Assembly (NCBI RefSeq): GCF_003337485.1
Contig: NZ_QPJJ01000010.1
Span: forward strand, 1 to 64,000
Length of the DNA stretch: 64,000 nt
Source: Saliterribacillus persicus
Lineage (GTDB): Bacteria > Bacillota > Bacilli > Bacillales > Amphibacillaceae
Direction of reading: 5' to 3'
This document shows, piece after piece, positions 9,790 through 21,814 of the stretch (its first letter is position 1; each line of letters starts with the position of its first letter). The translations under genes were made by a program, and so were the position numbers. The notes under the pieces are model-generated. The model was not told where the DNA came from and ran no database searches. It worked only from the letters and a program-made list of their open reading frames with translations.

Positions 9790-10080
9790 TTATTCTAAGA
9801 TTGATGGCACACGGAATTGGCCATTTTTTTGATCTGGTGCATTTTTCATTGCATCTTCTTTATTGATCCATTTCGTTGATTCATCTTTACGCATCACATT
9901 TTTAATGTCTAAAACGTGTGTGGTTGGCTCAACATTATCTGTATCTAATTCATTTAATGCTTCCGCATAGGTGATAATCGCACCTAATTGCTCAGACATC
10001 TTCTCTACTTCTTCTTCTGAAATGGCTAGTCTTGCTAAATGAGCAACGTGTCTTACTTGTTCTTTTGAAATTTCAGCCAT
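9790..10080 (-). CDS. gatC: Glutamyl-tRNA(Gln) amidotransferase subunit C
   Basis: GatC is the small subunit that wraps around GatA and stabilises the GatAB complex. It starts [24 protein letters not shown] and ends [10 protein letters not shown], both hallmarks of the family. I chose ATG 10080 because GGAGGTG lies 6-7 bases upstream. A TTG at 10095 would place the start inside that ribosome binding site. The protein is 96 aa. First gene of the gatCAB operon. Confidence 0.95.
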   Translation of the reverse strand: MAEISKEQVRHVAHLARLAISEEEVEKMSEQLGAIITYAEALNELDTDNVEPTTHVLDIKNVMRKDESTKWINKEDAMKNAPDQKNGQFRVPSILE

Positions 10081-10216
10081 TTTCTTCACCTCCAAAATAT
10101 TATTCGTATATTTATGTCATACCTTTGATCTTAGCAAAAATTCAGTCAACTTCCTAGCTGTTAGAAACCAATAACGTCTATTTTATCATTTTTTTGAATA
10201 ATTCTGTAACGTTTTG

Positions 10217-10243
10217 GCATATCTACCCTATCGGTAGATATGC
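10217..10243. other. Perfect palindrome spanning the camS stop codon
   Basis: GCATATCTACC (10217-10227) and GGTAGATATGC (10233-10243) are perfect 11-bp arms with a 5-nt loop that contains part of the camS TAG stop. No T-tract follows on the minus strand, so it is not a textbook terminator. It may stabilise the 3' end of the mRNA. Confidence 0.6.
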
Positions 10244-11373
10244 ACAAAGCCTTCATCGTCTCCAGCTTCTCGGACGATTAAGCTTTCTTGTTTGTCACCG
10301 TTTTTAATATTGATTTCCAGATCATAGTGATTTTGAAAGCCTTCTACTACTAATCCATACACATATTGCGTAAAACCAATAAGTTCTGATTTTCCGTAAA
10401 AAGCTACAGGAATTTCAATCGTTAAACGTCTTAACTCCCCATCCTTGTAAAAGCCTTTTCCGATTACACTGACATAGTTAGGGAAGTAAGTAGAGATGTC
10501 CGATTCAAAATCATTTAAATTAGCCCAGGTATCCGGATAATTTTCTTGTGCGTAATTCGATGGGAATAGAACATACTCTTCATCAATAGACTCCCAATCA
10601 CCCACACTATTTTCTTCTGCACCGACCGTAGTTTTGGCTACAAAACTACCAGGGGTTAAGGAGCTTTGCGATGCTTCCCTATAGATAGATAGAAGAATCG
10701 GAACTTCTTCTAATCCTTCGATTTCTCTTACTCGCGTAACAACCTTCTGTGAAATTGAATTTGCCTCTCTAAGCATCTCACTTTCAGAAATATCCTTGTA
10801 AAAATCCGGCCCGTTTTTTTCAGTTTGAAAGCGATAAACGGATTTCATAGCAATGGCTAATGAAATACCAGCTAATTCTACAACATTATCCTCAGATTTA
10901 GTGACATAATTTTGTTCTAACACATGTGAGAGATATTTTGGGTTGTTTTCTTCTTGTTCTTTATTATACTCTTCTTCTATTGCAGGATTAAGACCTAATG
11001 GTTCCTCTTCCTCATCATAACGCTCTAACCAATTATAAAGAATATCTTCTGTTAGATATTGTCCCTCTTGAAAATAAAAACGATCAGGATCGTAATATTG
11101 CTTCGAATGACGTTTAAGACCTTCCTCTACTTCATCGATATCGATCCGATTGGCAATTTGATTCGTGATTACCCCACGCGCTTTACTTAGTTCATTATCG
11201 ATTAAGACGCGGTATTCAGTATCAGAGACACTATACCTTGGAATGATGGCTGTTTCCTCAGCAATCTCTTCTTGTGATTCATCCACAATCGCCTCATCCT
11301 GGTCACTAAAGGAGGGTGCACAGCCAGTTATAAGGAGCACAAACGCAAGCAGTATGACTACTATTTTTTTCAA
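10228..11373 (-). CDS. camS: CamS-family lipoprotein (sex pheromone precursor family)
   Basis: This is a secreted lipoprotein of the CamS family (YerH in B. subtilis). In staphylococci the cleaved signal peptide of CamS gives the cAM373-like sex pheromone; the function of the mature protein is not established. The signal peptide MKKIVVILLAFVLLITGC ends in a clear lipobox (LITGC, Cys18). An acidic linker follows (about 22-45), then a mainly polar domain. It begins one base after the ligA stop, so it is the last gene of the pcrB-pcrA-ligA-camS operon. Confidence 0.9.
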   Translation of the reverse strand: MKKIVVILLAFVLLITGCAPSFSDQDEAIVDESQEEIAEETAIIPRYSVSDTEYRVLIDNELSKARGVITNQIANRIDIDEVEEGLKRHSKQYYDPDRFYFQEGQYLTEDILYNWLERYDEEEEPLGLNPAIEEEYNKEQEENNPKYLSHVLEQNYVTKSEDNVVELAGISLAIAMKSVYRFQTEKNGPDFYKDISESEMLREANSISQKVVTRVREIEGLEEVPILLSIYREASQSSLTPGSFVAKTTVGAEENSVGDWESIDEEYVLFPSNYAQENYPDTWANLNDFESDISTYFPNYVSVIGKGFYKDGELRRLTIEIPVAFYGKSELIGFTQYVYGLVVEGFQNHYDLEINIKNGDKQESLIVREAGDDEGFVHIYR

Positions 11374-11374
11374 A

Positions 11375-13396
<2,022 letters not shown>

Positions 13397-13405
13397 TCAC
13401 CTTCT

Positions 13406-15646
13406 TTACTCTACCTTTGTAATGGGCGCGAATTTTGCTAAGAGACGTTTAATGCCAACTGGTGCAGGAAAAGCAATATCTAACTCCATTCCTTCACCAT
13501 CCCCATCTACTTTAACAACGGTTCCTTGTCCCCATTTTTTGTGGTTTGCTTTATCTCCAACTGTCCAAGCGAGCTTGTCTCCACCTGTTCCAGTATTTAC
13601 TTGTACAACCTTCTTCGCTTTTCTTTTCGGCACTTCAAATGGCAGCTCATCATCAGTGATCGCAACCTTCGTACCGCCAAACATCGATTCTTTTACTTCT
13701 TCCATACCTTCTACTAATTCTTGCGGTATTTCATTAATAAAACGGCTGACAGGGTTCATGTTCGTTTTACCAAAGATGGTTCGCATTTTCGCATGGGTTA
13801 AGTGCAGTACCTGCTCCGCACGAGTAATCCCCACGTAAGCAAGTCTTCTTTCTTCCTGCATTTCTTCTTCGTCCATCATGGATCTACTATGTGGAAAGAC
13901 ATTTTCCTCCATCCCAATTAAAAATACAACTGGGAACTCCAGACCCTTTGCAGCATGTAACGTCATCATTGTTACTTTATCATCCGCATTAGGATCATCA
14001 TCCATACGATCAATATCAGAAATCAGCGCTAAATCGGTTAAGAAAGCAACAAGCGTTTTGTCTTCTTCACTCGTTTCTTCAAAGTGTCTCGAAACGGTTT
14101 TAAATTCCTTAATGTTCTCTAATCGCGTTTCCGCTTCGATACTTCTCTCGTTTAAAAGCATTCTTTCATAGCCTGTTTTTTCGATTACTTCTTCTACCAT
14201 ATCTGTTGCTGTTAAAAATTCCTGCTGCTGGGTCCAATTTTTAATCATTTGTCCAAATTCCATTAGTGCTTTTGCTGCTTTCGCACTAACCCCAACAAAA
14301 TCTATTTCCTGTACAGCAGTCTGCATGGAAATATCATGATCGAGTGCATAGGCTTGGAGCTTATCAAGCGTCGTTTTTCCAATACCGCGTTTCGGTGCAT
14401 TGACCACACGTGCAAAGCTTATATCATCATCCGGATTTACGATTAAACGCAAATAGGCAAGTAGGTCTTTAATCTCTTTACGATCATAGAACTTTGTACC
14501 GCCGACCATTTGATAAGGAATATTTGCTTTCATAAAGGTTTCCTCAATCGCACGAGATTGTGCATTGGTACGGTAAAGAATGGCTACATCTTTATAGTTA
14601 AAGGACTGTTCTTGTTGCATCGATCTAATTTTGTCTGCTACAAATAGTCCTTCTTCTCTTTCTGTTGATGCTTGAAAATAATGAAGCTTTGCCCCGTCCT
14701 GATTATCTGTCCAAAGATTTTTTGGCTTTCTTCCGCTATTGTTATCAATTACCTTATTCGCTGCGTTTAAGATTGACTTGGTTGAGCGGTAATTTTGCTC
14801 AAGCATAACAACTCTAGCCGTGGGGTAATCTTTTTCAAATGATAATATATTGGTAATATCAGCTCCACGCCAGCGATAAATAGACTGATCGGAATCCCCT
14901 ACTACACAGAGATTCTGAAATTTAGATGCTAACTGTTTTACTAAAAAGTATTGAGCATGGTTCGTATCTTGGTACTCATCCACATGAATGTACTGAAAAC
15001 GGCGTTGATAGTATTCCAGCACCTCTGGCACGCGCTTAAACAAATGAATGGTTTGCATAATCAAGTCATCAAAATCGAGTGATTGATTTTTCTGTAGGCG
15101 CTTTTGATACGCCATATACACTTCAGAAATTTGGCGCTCGAAAAAGTTCCCCACATTCCCGGCATACATTTCTGGTGTGATCAATTCATTTTTCGCAGAG
15201 CTAATCGAACCGAGGAACATGCGTGGCTCAAACTTTTTTGCATCGATATTTTTTTCTTTGATAATATTTTTAATGACAGTTAATTGATCACCACTGTCTA
15301 ATATCGAAAAGTTAGAGCTATAGCCAATTCTATCAATATCTCTTCTAAGTATACGTACACACATCGAGTGAAAAGTAGACACCCACATATTTGCACCATA
15401 CGCTCCAACTAGAGTGGAAATCCTGTCCTTCATTTCTCTTGCCGCTTTATTTGTAAAGGTGATCGCTAATACATTCCAAGGAGAAACGTCTTTTTCATCT
15501 AATAAATACGCGATACGGTGTGTTAGTACCCGCGTCTTTCCACTACCTGCACCAGCCATAATTAACAGTGGACCATCTGTGTGTTTGACTGCCTCTTGCT
15601 GGTTTTTATTTAGTCCATTCAGTAAGTCTTGTGTCGTCCGACTCAC
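13406..15646 (-). CDS. pcrA: ATP-dependent DNA helicase PcrA
   Basis: PcrA is the essential UvrD/Rep-like 3'-5' superfamily 1 helicase of Gram-positives, acting in repair, plasmid replication and removal of recombinase filaments. Motifs in order: Q motif (LNKNQQEAV), Walker A AGAGSGKT (about 31-38), [18 protein letters not shown] (about 225), [27 protein letters not shown]-like [14 protein letters not shown] and VGITRAE. The C-terminal about 90 residues are the variable RNA-polymerase-contacting tail ([18 protein letters not shown]). Length of 746 aa is standard. Confidence 0.97.
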   Translation of the reverse strand: MSRTTQDLLNGLNKNQQEAVKHTDGPLLIMAGAGSGKTRVLTHRIAYLLDEKDVSPWNVLAITFTNKAAREMKDRISTLVGAYGANMWVSTFHSMCVRILRRDIDRIGYSSNFSILDSGDQLTVIKNIIKEKNIDAKKFEPRMFLGSISSAKNELITPEMYAGNVGNFFERQISEVYMAYQKRLQKNQSLDFDDLIMQTIHLFKRVPEVLEYYQRRFQYIHVDEYQDTNHAQYFLVKQLASKFQNLCVVGDSDQSIYRWRGADITNILSFEKDYPTARVVMLEQNYRSTKSILNAANKVIDNNSGRKPKNLWTDNQDGAKLHYFQASTEREEGLFVADKIRSMQQEQSFNYKDVAILYRTNAQSRAIEETFMKANIPYQMVGGTKFYDRKEIKDLLAYLRLIVNPDDDISFARVVNAPKRGIGKTTLDKLQAYALDHDISMQTAVQEIDFVGVSAKAAKALMEFGQMIKNWTQQQEFLTATDMVEEVIEKTGYERMLLNERSIEAETRLENIKEFKTVSRHFEETSEEDKTLVAFLTDLALISDIDRMDDDPNADDKVTMMTLHAAKGLEFPVVFLIGMEENVFPHSRSMMDEEEMQEERRLAYVGITRAEQVLHLTHAKMRTIFGKTNMNPVSRFINEIPQELVEGMEEVKESMFGGTKVAITDDELPFEVPKRKAKKVVQVNTGTGGDKLAWTVGDKANHKKWGQGTVVKVDGDGEGMELDIAFPAPVGIKRLLAKFAPITKVE

Positions 15647-15662
15647 ATTTCCACCACCCTAA

Positions 15663-16349
15663 TTATAATGCTTTTACTGCACCAACTGTCTTCAGTGCCT
15701 CTTTACTATTTTCATAAACAGCATTACCGACCACAATGATATCGGCAAATGCACTCATTTCTTCTGCTTGCTCTTTATGTGTAATACCGCCGCCGTATAT
15801 AAGCTTCGTCTGTTTTAATTCTCGTTTTACCGCTTCAACGATTTTAGGATCACCGTAGACACCACTATATTCTAAATAAAAAAATGGGAGGTGAAATAAA
15901 TGCTCTGCCATTCTTGCATAGGCAATCGTTTCTTCCGTTGTTGGCAATTTACAACCTGCATGCTCGTATACCTTTGCATCCTTGTTCATAATGCAATAAC
16001 CCTCTGCACGCATTTGATCCCAGTCAATGATGTCCCCGTACTCGACTACCGCTTCATGTTGTGCATCCATCATCCATTTTTTCTCTTGACTATTAAGTAC
16101 CATGGGCACGAAATAATAGTCGAATCCAGGTGTCACAGAATCTATTGTTGAAATTTCAAGAATACAAGGAACGGTGTAACGTCTGATTCTGCTTAACAGC
16201 TGTAGGACACCATCTAATGTAACATTATCAGTTCCACCTACAATAATCGCGTCTGTTCCTGACTCACATATTTTTTCTAATAGTTCATCATCTATTTCTT
16301 TTGCTGGATCTAATTTAAATACATGTCTCCATTCTGCCATGTTATACAA
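15663..16349 (-). CDS. pcrB: Heptaprenylglyceryl phosphate synthase PcrB
   Basis: PcrB joins heptaprenyl diphosphate to sn-glycerol-1-phosphate, making an archaeal-type ether lipid found in Bacillaceae. The protein is a 228-aa TIM barrel with the phosphate-binding signature YLEYSGVYGDP, LIYGGGI and VGNAVYE. TTG 16349 is the likely start: GGAGG lies 8 bases upstream, and the resulting MYNMAEWRHVFKLDP matches the family N-terminus, whereas ATG 16340 is too far from the RBS. It is the first gene of the pcrB-pcrA-ligA-camS operon. Confidence 0.94.
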   Translation of the reverse strand: MYNMAEWRHVFKLDPAKEIDDELLEKICESGTDAIIVGGTDNVTLDGVLQLLSRIRRYTVPCILEISTIDSVTPGFDYYFVPMVLNSQEKKWMMDAQHEAVVEYGDIIDWDQMRAEGYCIMNKDAKVYEHAGCKLPTTEETIAYARMAEHLFHLPFFYLEYSGVYGDPKIVEAVKRELKQTKLIYGGGITHKEQAEEMSAFADIIVVGNAVYENSKEALKTVGAVKAL

Positions 16350-16508
16350 CTTTTAATCCTCCAATAATTCCGATTTCCCTGTGAAACTTCTTCATCCATT
16401 ATTCCATTATAGCAAAAAATGAATAGATTTCAGAATGATAATCGAGAAAAGTTGAGATTTCTATGATTGGACTTATGAATGAACGAGAGAGGTTTTTAGA
16501 TGGGAGGT

Positions 16509-16627
16509 TATATTCGTTAGTTTCTAGGATTTATTCGTGAATGTGACGACTATATTCGTAAGTTCACCTTATTTTTTCGTAAACTTTTTGATATATTCGT
16601 GACTTTGTTCCACTTATTCGTAAATCA
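16509..16627. repeat. Phased repeat array A: six TATTCGT units, period 20-21 bp
   Basis: TTCGT occurs at 16513, 16534, 16555, 16576, 16596 and 16617, spaced 21, 21, 21, 20 and 21 bases. Each unit begins (T)ATATTCGT or TTATTCGT and continues with about 12 variable bases. It occupies the gene-free stretch 16350-16629 between the oxidoreductase terminator and pcrB. The core is on the + strand, opposite to both flanking genes. It is not a CRISPR array, because the unit is too short and has no separate spacers. Confidence 0.85.
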
Positions 16628-16629
16628 CT

Positions 16630-16671
16630 TAAAAAGGACGCAGCATTAAGTTTTAGCTGCATCCTTTTTCT
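16630..16671 (-). terminator. Intrinsic terminator of the oxidoreductase gene
   Basis: AAAAAGGACGCAGC and GCTGCATCCTTTTT form a long stem with one mismatch and a loop of about 11 nt. It begins right after the stop codon at 16673 on the minus strand. Confidence 0.8.
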
Positions 16672-16672
16672 A

Positions 16673-17659
16673 TTATTTGTCTGCCGGAAATGTTACACCG
16701 ATATCCTGTCTAACTTTATCTAACACTTTCATTGTTTCTAGTGAATTAGCATGTGAATTAATCTGGCATTCTTTTTCTCCATTTTTAATTAACTCGATAA
16801 ATGCTTTCGCTTCGTAATACATTGTATTTTCATGTTGCTGGACTGTTATATCTTCCTTTGATCCATCTTTTCGGACGAGGGTAACTTTAGCCACGTCGCT
16901 TATTGCTTCGATCACAAGTGAACCATTCTCACCTTGAATCTCTGAAGGGACATTTGAGCTAGTAATCTTTGAATACATCGCTACGCCATTCATTTCATCG
17001 TAATCAGCTGTCATTGCCCCTTGACCATCCACACCAGATTCGAGCATATAGGCACTGCCCTTCACGCTGTTTGGCGCTCCAAATAAAGCAACCATCGGGT
17101 AAATACAGTATACCCCTATATCCATCGTTGCACCGTTTGAGAATTCTGGCTTAAAGGCATTTAATACTGTTCCCGCTTTATACTTATCGTATCTAGAGGA
17201 ATATTGACAAAAGTTTGCCACGTATCTTCGGATTGGTGCAATCGTTTCTAAATGGGTTTGAATTCTGTCAAAGTTCGGTAGATGCGTTGTTTTCATTGCT
17301 TCCATCAGTAAGACATCTTCATCCTTCGCAACTTGAATCATTTCAGCAACTTCTTTTTGATTGGATGCCATTGGCTTTTCGACAATGACATGCTTACCTT
17401 TTTTCATACAGCTAATCGCATAATCTTTATGTAGTGAGGTTGGACTTGCAATGTAAACAGCATCGACATTTGTAGCGTTAGCAAAAGCCTCTACCTCTGT
17501 GTAAGTGTCAAGTCCGTTATGCTTAGAGGAAAATTCATCTGCTTTTTCCTGTGTCCGCGAATATACTGCAGTTAGGGAGAAATCCTCTACATGGGAAGCC
17601 CCGTCTATAAAATGATCTGTAATCCAATTCGTACCTATTACTCCAAAACGCACCATCAT
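16673..17659 (-). CDS. Gfo/Idh/MocA-family NAD(P)-dependent oxidoreductase
   Basis: The 328 aa show an N-terminal Rossmann fold (MMVRFGVIGTNWITDHF, residues 1-17) and the family motif VEKPMASN (about 93-100). A Gfo/Idh/MocA C-terminal alpha/beta domain follows. Such enzymes oxidise or reduce sugars, inositol or related polyols; the substrate cannot be told from sequence. The RBS AAGGAAGG is 7 bases before the first ATG. It is a single-gene unit with its own terminator, not part of the conserved yerC-pcrB neighbourhood in B. subtilis, so it is probably a local insertion. Confidence 0.88.
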   Translation of the reverse strand: MMVRFGVIGTNWITDHFIDGASHVEDFSLTAVYSRTQEKADEFSSKHNGLDTYTEVEAFANATNVDAVYIASPTSLHKDYAISCMKKGKHVIVEKPMASNQKEVAEMIQVAKDEDVLLMEAMKTTHLPNFDRIQTHLETIAPIRRYVANFCQYSSRYDKYKAGTVLNAFKPEFSNGATMDIGVYCIYPMVALFGAPNSVKGSAYMLESGVDGQGAMTADYDEMNGVAMYSKITSSNVPSEIQGENGSLVIEAISDVAKVTLVRKDGSKEDITVQQHENTMYYEAKAFIELIKNGEKECQINSHANSLETMKVLDKVRQDIGVTFPADK

Positions 17660-17763
17660 GTATCATCCTTCCTTGATTTTTAAAGCATACCTCAAAAAAT
17701 TCGGATTTATTTTTTCATTAATGTAACTTAAACTGTGCTTCCACTTTCTATTCTGTAAAAACA

Positions 17764-17794
17764 ACGAGTACCTCTAACATGAGAGATACTCGCT
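17764..17794 (-). terminator. Intrinsic terminator of yerC
   Basis: ACGAGTACCTCT and AGAGATACTCGC (17764-17792) form a stem with few mismatches. On the minus strand a TTGTTTTT tail follows. It directly follows the yerC stop at 17800. Confidence 0.75.
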
Positions 17795-17799
17795 TTTGT

Positions 17800-18105
17800 T
17801 TATTTCTCTTCAGCCTGCTCCTTTAAACGATCAAGCACAATTTTGTAACCATCATTACCATAATTCAAGCATCGTTTCACGCGTGAAATGGTTGTGGTAG
17901 ATGCACTTGATTTTTCCACAATCGCATGATAAGTGCGACCTTCACTAAGCATCTTCGCAACCTGTAACCGTTGTGATAATGATTGAATCTCATTCATGGT
18001 AGCTATATCATCAAAAAAGCGATAGCATTCTTCACGATCCTTTAGCGACAAAATCGCATCAAACAATTGATCTAATTGCTCTCCTCGCAATTTATCAATC
18101 TGCAT
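17800..18105 (-). CDS. yerC: YerC/YecD-family TrpR-like transcriptional regulator
   Basis: A 101-aa helical protein of the TrpR/YerC/YecD family with a helix-turn-helix (EGRTYHAIVEKSSASTTTISRVKRCLNYG, about 60-88). The B. subtilis homologue has no settled target. ATG 18105 was chosen because AGAGGTG lies about 6 bases upstream; the longer frame from 18126 would overlap the yerB stop and has no RBS. It is 17 bases downstream of yerB, so the two are likely co-transcribed and end at the terminator at 17764-17794. Confidence 0.88.
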   Translation of the reverse strand: MQIDKLRGEQLDQLFDAILSLKDREECYRFFDDIATMNEIQSLSQRLQVAKMLSEGRTYHAIVEKSSASTTTISRVKRCLNYGNDGYKIVLDRLKEQAEEK

Positions 18106-18122
18106 GGAAGTCACCTCTCTCT

Positions 18123-19190
18123 TCACTCGGCTCCTGAAGTCATTTCTAGCCCGTCTAATCCAGGGCTTGTAGGGATGACATTGATCCAGGTTTTACCAGG
18201 AACAAACGGAACTTGTTCACCATTTTCTGTTGGCACAATTCTACCATCTACATTCTCCCATTGCACGCGCTTCGCTATTCCCTTTTGGAAAAGAATCGCA
18301 TCTCCACCAGAGGAAAAGTCAATTTCTCTACGTCCAGCATCGTCAATGACCTGATGAGCTGTTTCTAGTACGAAGACATTATCTAGTAAAACTTCTTCCT
18401 CTGAATCTAATTCAATTGTTTGTTCTTGTCCAATAAAACGTTGGTATTTCTCGCTATCCTCTTGATAGACATAACGTACAGGGGTCCCGTCATAAGAGAG
18501 ACTAAATTCTGTTACTGCTTCACCTTCAAGTGCCTCTGTTTCTTCTCCTTGTAAAAAGGTAAAAGGCTCATAGTCTGATTCTATTTCATATCCTTTTTCT
18601 TCTGCAGTAGGATACACATTATCAAATAAAACATAGGAGTTATGAGGCGCTACACGAGTGCTTGAGCGTTCAAATAACTCTTTATCATTGTCATAATATG
18701 CACCATTTATGTGATCTGCAGCTCCATTTTTTAACATATCCTCAATGAAATTTGCTGCTCCATGATAAACGTAGATACCATTGTAATCATTTGCTAAGTT
18801 AAAATAATACTCTCTAGCACTTCTAACGGGACCTACTTTTTCAGGTTGTTCACTTTGAAACATTGCCATCAGGCGCGTAATATTCCCCTCAGCCAATATT
18901 TCAAAAACCATGTCCGCTTGGGAAAGACCTGTTTGTGGTCTTGCTTTTGGATGATTGTTGACCATCACACTAACAATCCTATTGGAAACATCATCGTCTG
19001 TTTTTTCCCCAGTTAACGGATAGACGTTTGCCGGTTCTGGTTCTGGCTCCGGTTCAGGCTCTTGTTCAACCTCCTCTGTTTGAGGTTCTGTTTCTTCTGG
19101 TTCTGAAGTAGTTTCTTCATCGTTGGAGCAAGCAACTAATAAGCTAAATGCTACAAAGAAAAAGATTAAAAATAACAACTGCTTTCTCAT
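18123..19190 (-). CDS. yerB: YerB-like lipoprotein (DUF3048)
   Basis: A surface lipoprotein of unknown function. The signal peptide MRKQLLFLIFFFVAFSLLVAC ends in lipobox LVAC. A strongly acidic Glu-Pro linker (EPEPEPEPEP, about 45-55) leads to the two DUF3048 domains (RPQTGLSQADMVFEILAEG; later TWINVIPTSPG). The GTG at 19202 lies within the ribosome binding site AAAAGGTG, so ATG 19190 is the start. The acidic linker suits a protein held away from the membrane. Confidence 0.88.
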   Translation of the reverse strand: MRKQLLFLIFFFVAFSLLVACSNDEETTSEPEETEPQTEEVEQEPEPEPEPEPANVYPLTGEKTDDDVSNRIVSVMVNNHPKARPQTGLSQADMVFEILAEGNITRLMAMFQSEQPEKVGPVRSAREYYFNLANDYNGIYVYHGAANFIEDMLKNGAADHINGAYYDNDKELFERSSTRVAPHNSYVLFDNVYPTAEEKGYEIESDYEPFTFLQGEETEALEGEAVTEFSLSYDGTPVRYVYQEDSEKYQRFIGQEQTIELDSEEEVLLDNVFVLETAHQVIDDAGRREIDFSSGGDAILFQKGIAKRVQWENVDGRIVPTENGEQVPFVPGKTWINVIPTSPGLDGLEMTSGAE

Positions 19191-19309
19191 ATTCTCACGC
19201 ACCTTTTCTATTTCTATCTATTTACAGCACCTAATTGTGCTTTTTCCTTATACTTGGAACTTTAAATTTTCACTACGTCGATTAGATTTCTTAGTGAAAA
19301 CGCGGAAAA

Positions 19310-19338
19310 GGAAAACATGCGTATTTAATACGCATGTC
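19310..19338 (-). terminator. Intrinsic terminator of yerA
   Basis: ACATGCGTATT and AATACGCATGT (19315-19337) are a perfect stem with a one-base centre. A TTTTCCTTTTCC tail follows on the minus strand, just beyond the gene end at 19366. Confidence 0.8.
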
Positions 19339-19365
19339 GAATTCTCTAGCTATATTATAACAAAA

Positions 19366-21108
19366 TTAACGCATAATCGCAGGAAATAATATTTCTTTTT
19401 TCTTTACGTCCATAATTCCAAGTGGGGTAATGCGGACATATGGCAGATGCATAGAAGATAAAAATAGTAAATTATAAGGCGGATCCTCATAAGAGTAACC
19501 ATGCTCTTTTAACAGTTCTTTTAATTTTCTATCCTTTTCTATTAACGGAGGGATTTCACCGTCGTACATCATGCCGGCAATCGTAAGCGGCAATTCAAAA
19601 ATAACTTCTCCATCATGAACGAGCACAATGCCTCCACCAATTTCTTTCATTCGTCCGAATGCTAGTAATAAATCTGATTTACACCTTCCGATTAGAATGA
19701 TATCTCCTGTTAAAGAGTAAGAGCTTGCTAAACCACCAAGTGTATTGGTGAATCCTTTAATGATCGTATTCACACGCCACTCGCCCTCCCGGTCAATTAG
19801 CATAAGGAAGGACTCATCACCTGATCCTGTGATGGTTTCCACATTGGCGTCAATCGAAATTGGGTATGGTCGCATAATCACATCATTGATCATTTTCAGT
19901 CCAACAGGCATAGAAAACTGCAAATCATGTTCCGTTAATTCCCAGTCGAGATTTAATTTTGATAATCCATACTTCTTCCAATCAACCTCTTCCTTCTGTG
20001 AAACGACTTCATTATCACGTCTTAGCCATTTTCCTTTTGCGATAACAGACACTGGAGTCGGATTATCCTTCGCATCTAAAATATTTAAATGCGCGACACG
20101 TCCTGGTGCAATTCCACCTAAGCGTTCTTCTAAATGAAATTGCTCTGCTGCATTATAGGTAGCCATCATATAAGCTTCAATAGGTGGCACGCCATGATCG
20201 ATTGCAATTTGAATACATTGATTCATAATTCCATTCTCATAAAAAGCAGGGGTAGAACCGTCTGTAGTCATCGTTAAATGATCATAGCCCTCAATATTCA
20301 AATCATGTAATTCATCTAACAGTTTTCCTAAGTCGGGTCTAATCGATGAATTTCTAAGGCCAACCCTGTAGCCCATAGATAAACGGTTATACACTTCTTT
20401 TCCACTCAAAGCTTCATGATCGGAACTTACGCCCAGTAGCTTCAATTTCACTAACGTTTTTTCTGATGCTCCAGGGAAGTGTCCTTCTACTGGCTTTCTT
20501 AAGCGTTTCGCCTCTTGAATCCAATGCAAAATTCGGTCATCATCTTCTAAAACCTGAGGCCATGCAGTTAATTCCCCGCCCTGAACAACCGCTTGATGCT
20601 GTAACCAATCATGAACATTTTCATCATTAAAAATATCTGCTTCTTCTTTAAAGGCCGTTTGTGAATCAAAACGCGCCCACCAATACATGGATACTGGATA
20701 GTCCATAAAATCTTCCATTAGTGAAAACGCTTTCTTTTTGTTTGTTAAATACAGCCATGGTAAATTGTCATTCATCAAAGTTGTTGTTCCTGTTTGTCCG
20801 GCATACATGGCTAGTTGGTAAGGGTTATATAATTGAAAAGGATGTGCGTGTGGTTCAATATATCCTGGCACCACAAACTGATCACTACAATCTACAATTT
20901 CTACGTCACTTGAATTTTCAGGCATGTCTTCTCCGACATAAACGATTCTGTCCTGAAAAATCCAAATATTTGCAAGGAGCCATTTTCTTAAAAACACGTT
21001 TAAATACGTTGCGTTTTTTAGTACGATGGTTGGAAGTCGTTCTCCATCGACCACGGTTAATTGCTCTCTGATTTCTCTATTTCGCCATCTATATAAATGA
21101 TCGTTCAT
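19366..21108 (-). CDS. yerA: Adenine deaminase-like amidohydrolase (YerA family)
   Basis: 580 aa, homologous along the whole length to B. subtilis YerA, a paralogue of adenine deaminase AdeC in the amidohydrolase superfamily. Seen here: VVPGYIEPHAHPFQ (metal-binding HxH, about 95-105), EGHFPGASEKTL, TTDGSTP, PGRVAHLNIL and a C-terminus LFPAIMR identical in pattern to YerA. Adenine deamination is a family-based guess and not proven for YerA. Its position beyond purD fits purine salvage. ATG 21108 is preferred because GAGGAG lies 6 bases upstream. Confidence 0.88.
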   Translation of the reverse strand: MNDHLYRWRNREIREQLTVVDGERLPTIVLKNATYLNVFLRKWLLANIWIFQDRIVYVGEDMPENSSDVEIVDCSDQFVVPGYIEPHAHPFQLYNPYQLAMYAGQTGTTTLMNDNLPWLYLTNKKKAFSLMEDFMDYPVSMYWWARFDSQTAFKEEADIFNDENVHDWLQHQAVVQGGELTAWPQVLEDDDRILHWIQEAKRLRKPVEGHFPGASEKTLVKLKLLGVSSDHEALSGKEVYNRLSMGYRVGLRNSSIRPDLGKLLDELHDLNIEGYDHLTMTTDGSTPAFYENGIMNQCIQIAIDHGVPPIEAYMMATYNAAEQFHLEERLGGIAPGRVAHLNILDAKDNPTPVSVIAKGKWLRRDNEVVSQKEEVDWKKYGLSKLNLDWELTEHDLQFSMPVGLKMINDVIMRPYPISIDANVETITGSGDESFLMLIDREGEWRVNTIIKGFTNTLGGLASSYSLTGDIILIGRCKSDLLLAFGRMKEIGGGIVLVHDGEVIFELPLTIAGMMYDGEIPPLIEKDRKLKELLKEHGYSYEDPPYNLLFLSSMHLPYVRITPLGIMDVKKKEILFPAIMR

Positions 21109-21230
21109 TTCCATCTCCTCATTCTTTTTTAAAGTTGGTATCATTCTATCATAAAGCTGATAACGATTACATTACATATCGGTTACAAATTGGTAAATAT
21201 TTAAAGTTTGTTTAGAGTGCATAAAAGACT

Positions 21231-21257
21231 CGTTGTTTTTCGGTAATTTGTTATAAT
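21231..21257 (+). promoter_or_regulatory. Putative moaC promoter (extended -10)
   Basis: TGTTATAAT (21249-21257) is an extended -10 with a perfect TATAAT, 25 bases before the moaC start. No good -35 sits at normal spacing, as expected for an extended -10 promoter. Confidence 0.55.
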
Positions 21258-21282
21258 AGACACTGGAAGGAATGTGATAAAT

Positions 21283-21771
21283 ATGACAGATTTTACGCAT
21301 ATAAACGAACAAGGCCGTGCAAAGATGGTCGACATTACAGATAAAAAAGTTACGCACCGAACTGCACTTGCACACGCAAGCATTCGTGTAACCGAAAAAA
21401 TTTATCAAGGAATCGAAGGACAAACGATTGGAAAAGGGGATGTGCTCTCCGTCGCACAAGTTGCTGGAATCATGGCAGCCAAGCAGACATCTACGATTAT
21501 TCCAATGTGTCATCCACTCCCACTTAGCGGGGTGAATATCACATTTGATTGGATAAAGGAAGAAGCATCTAGTGACCGCACTCTAACCATTACGGTAGAG
21601 GCTAAAACTAAGGGTAGTACTGGTGTTGAGATGGAGGCCTTGACCGCAGCATCTGTGACTGCATTAACAGTGTATGATATGTGTAAGGCGTTAGATAAAG
21701 GGATGGTAATCGGTGAAACTTATTTACTTGAGAAAACCGGTGGGAAAAGCGGTACATATAAACGAGAATAG
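21283..21771 (+). CDS. moaC: Cyclic pyranopterin monophosphate synthase MoaC
   Basis: MoaC converts the MoaA product 3',8-cH2GTP to cyclic pyranopterin monophosphate in molybdenum cofactor synthesis. Signatures: [28 protein letters not shown] (about 75-84), [12 protein letters not shown] and a C-terminal GGKSG. ATG 21283 gives the family-like start [14 protein letters not shown] 21274 is the alternative and sits closer to GGAAGG. It is one of the few + strand genes here and is convergent with the 84-aa gene. No other moa or moe genes are nearby except moaB. Confidence 0.94.
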   Translation: MTDFTHINEQGRAKMVDITDKKVTHRTALAHASIRVTEKIYQGIEGQTIGKGDVLSVAQVAGIMAAKQTSTIIPMCHPLPLSGVNITFDWIKEEASSDRTLTITVEAKTKGSTGVEMEALTAASVTALTVYDMCKALDKGMVIGETYLLEKTGGKSGTYKRE

Positions 21772-21814
21772 GTTTTTACTGCTTACTGATATCAACGTTC
21801 AGTGCTGTCTCAAA

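Noticed and set aside
21172-21513. 113-aa minus-strand frame over the moaC start
   Set aside because: Antisense to moaC, which has clear family motifs.
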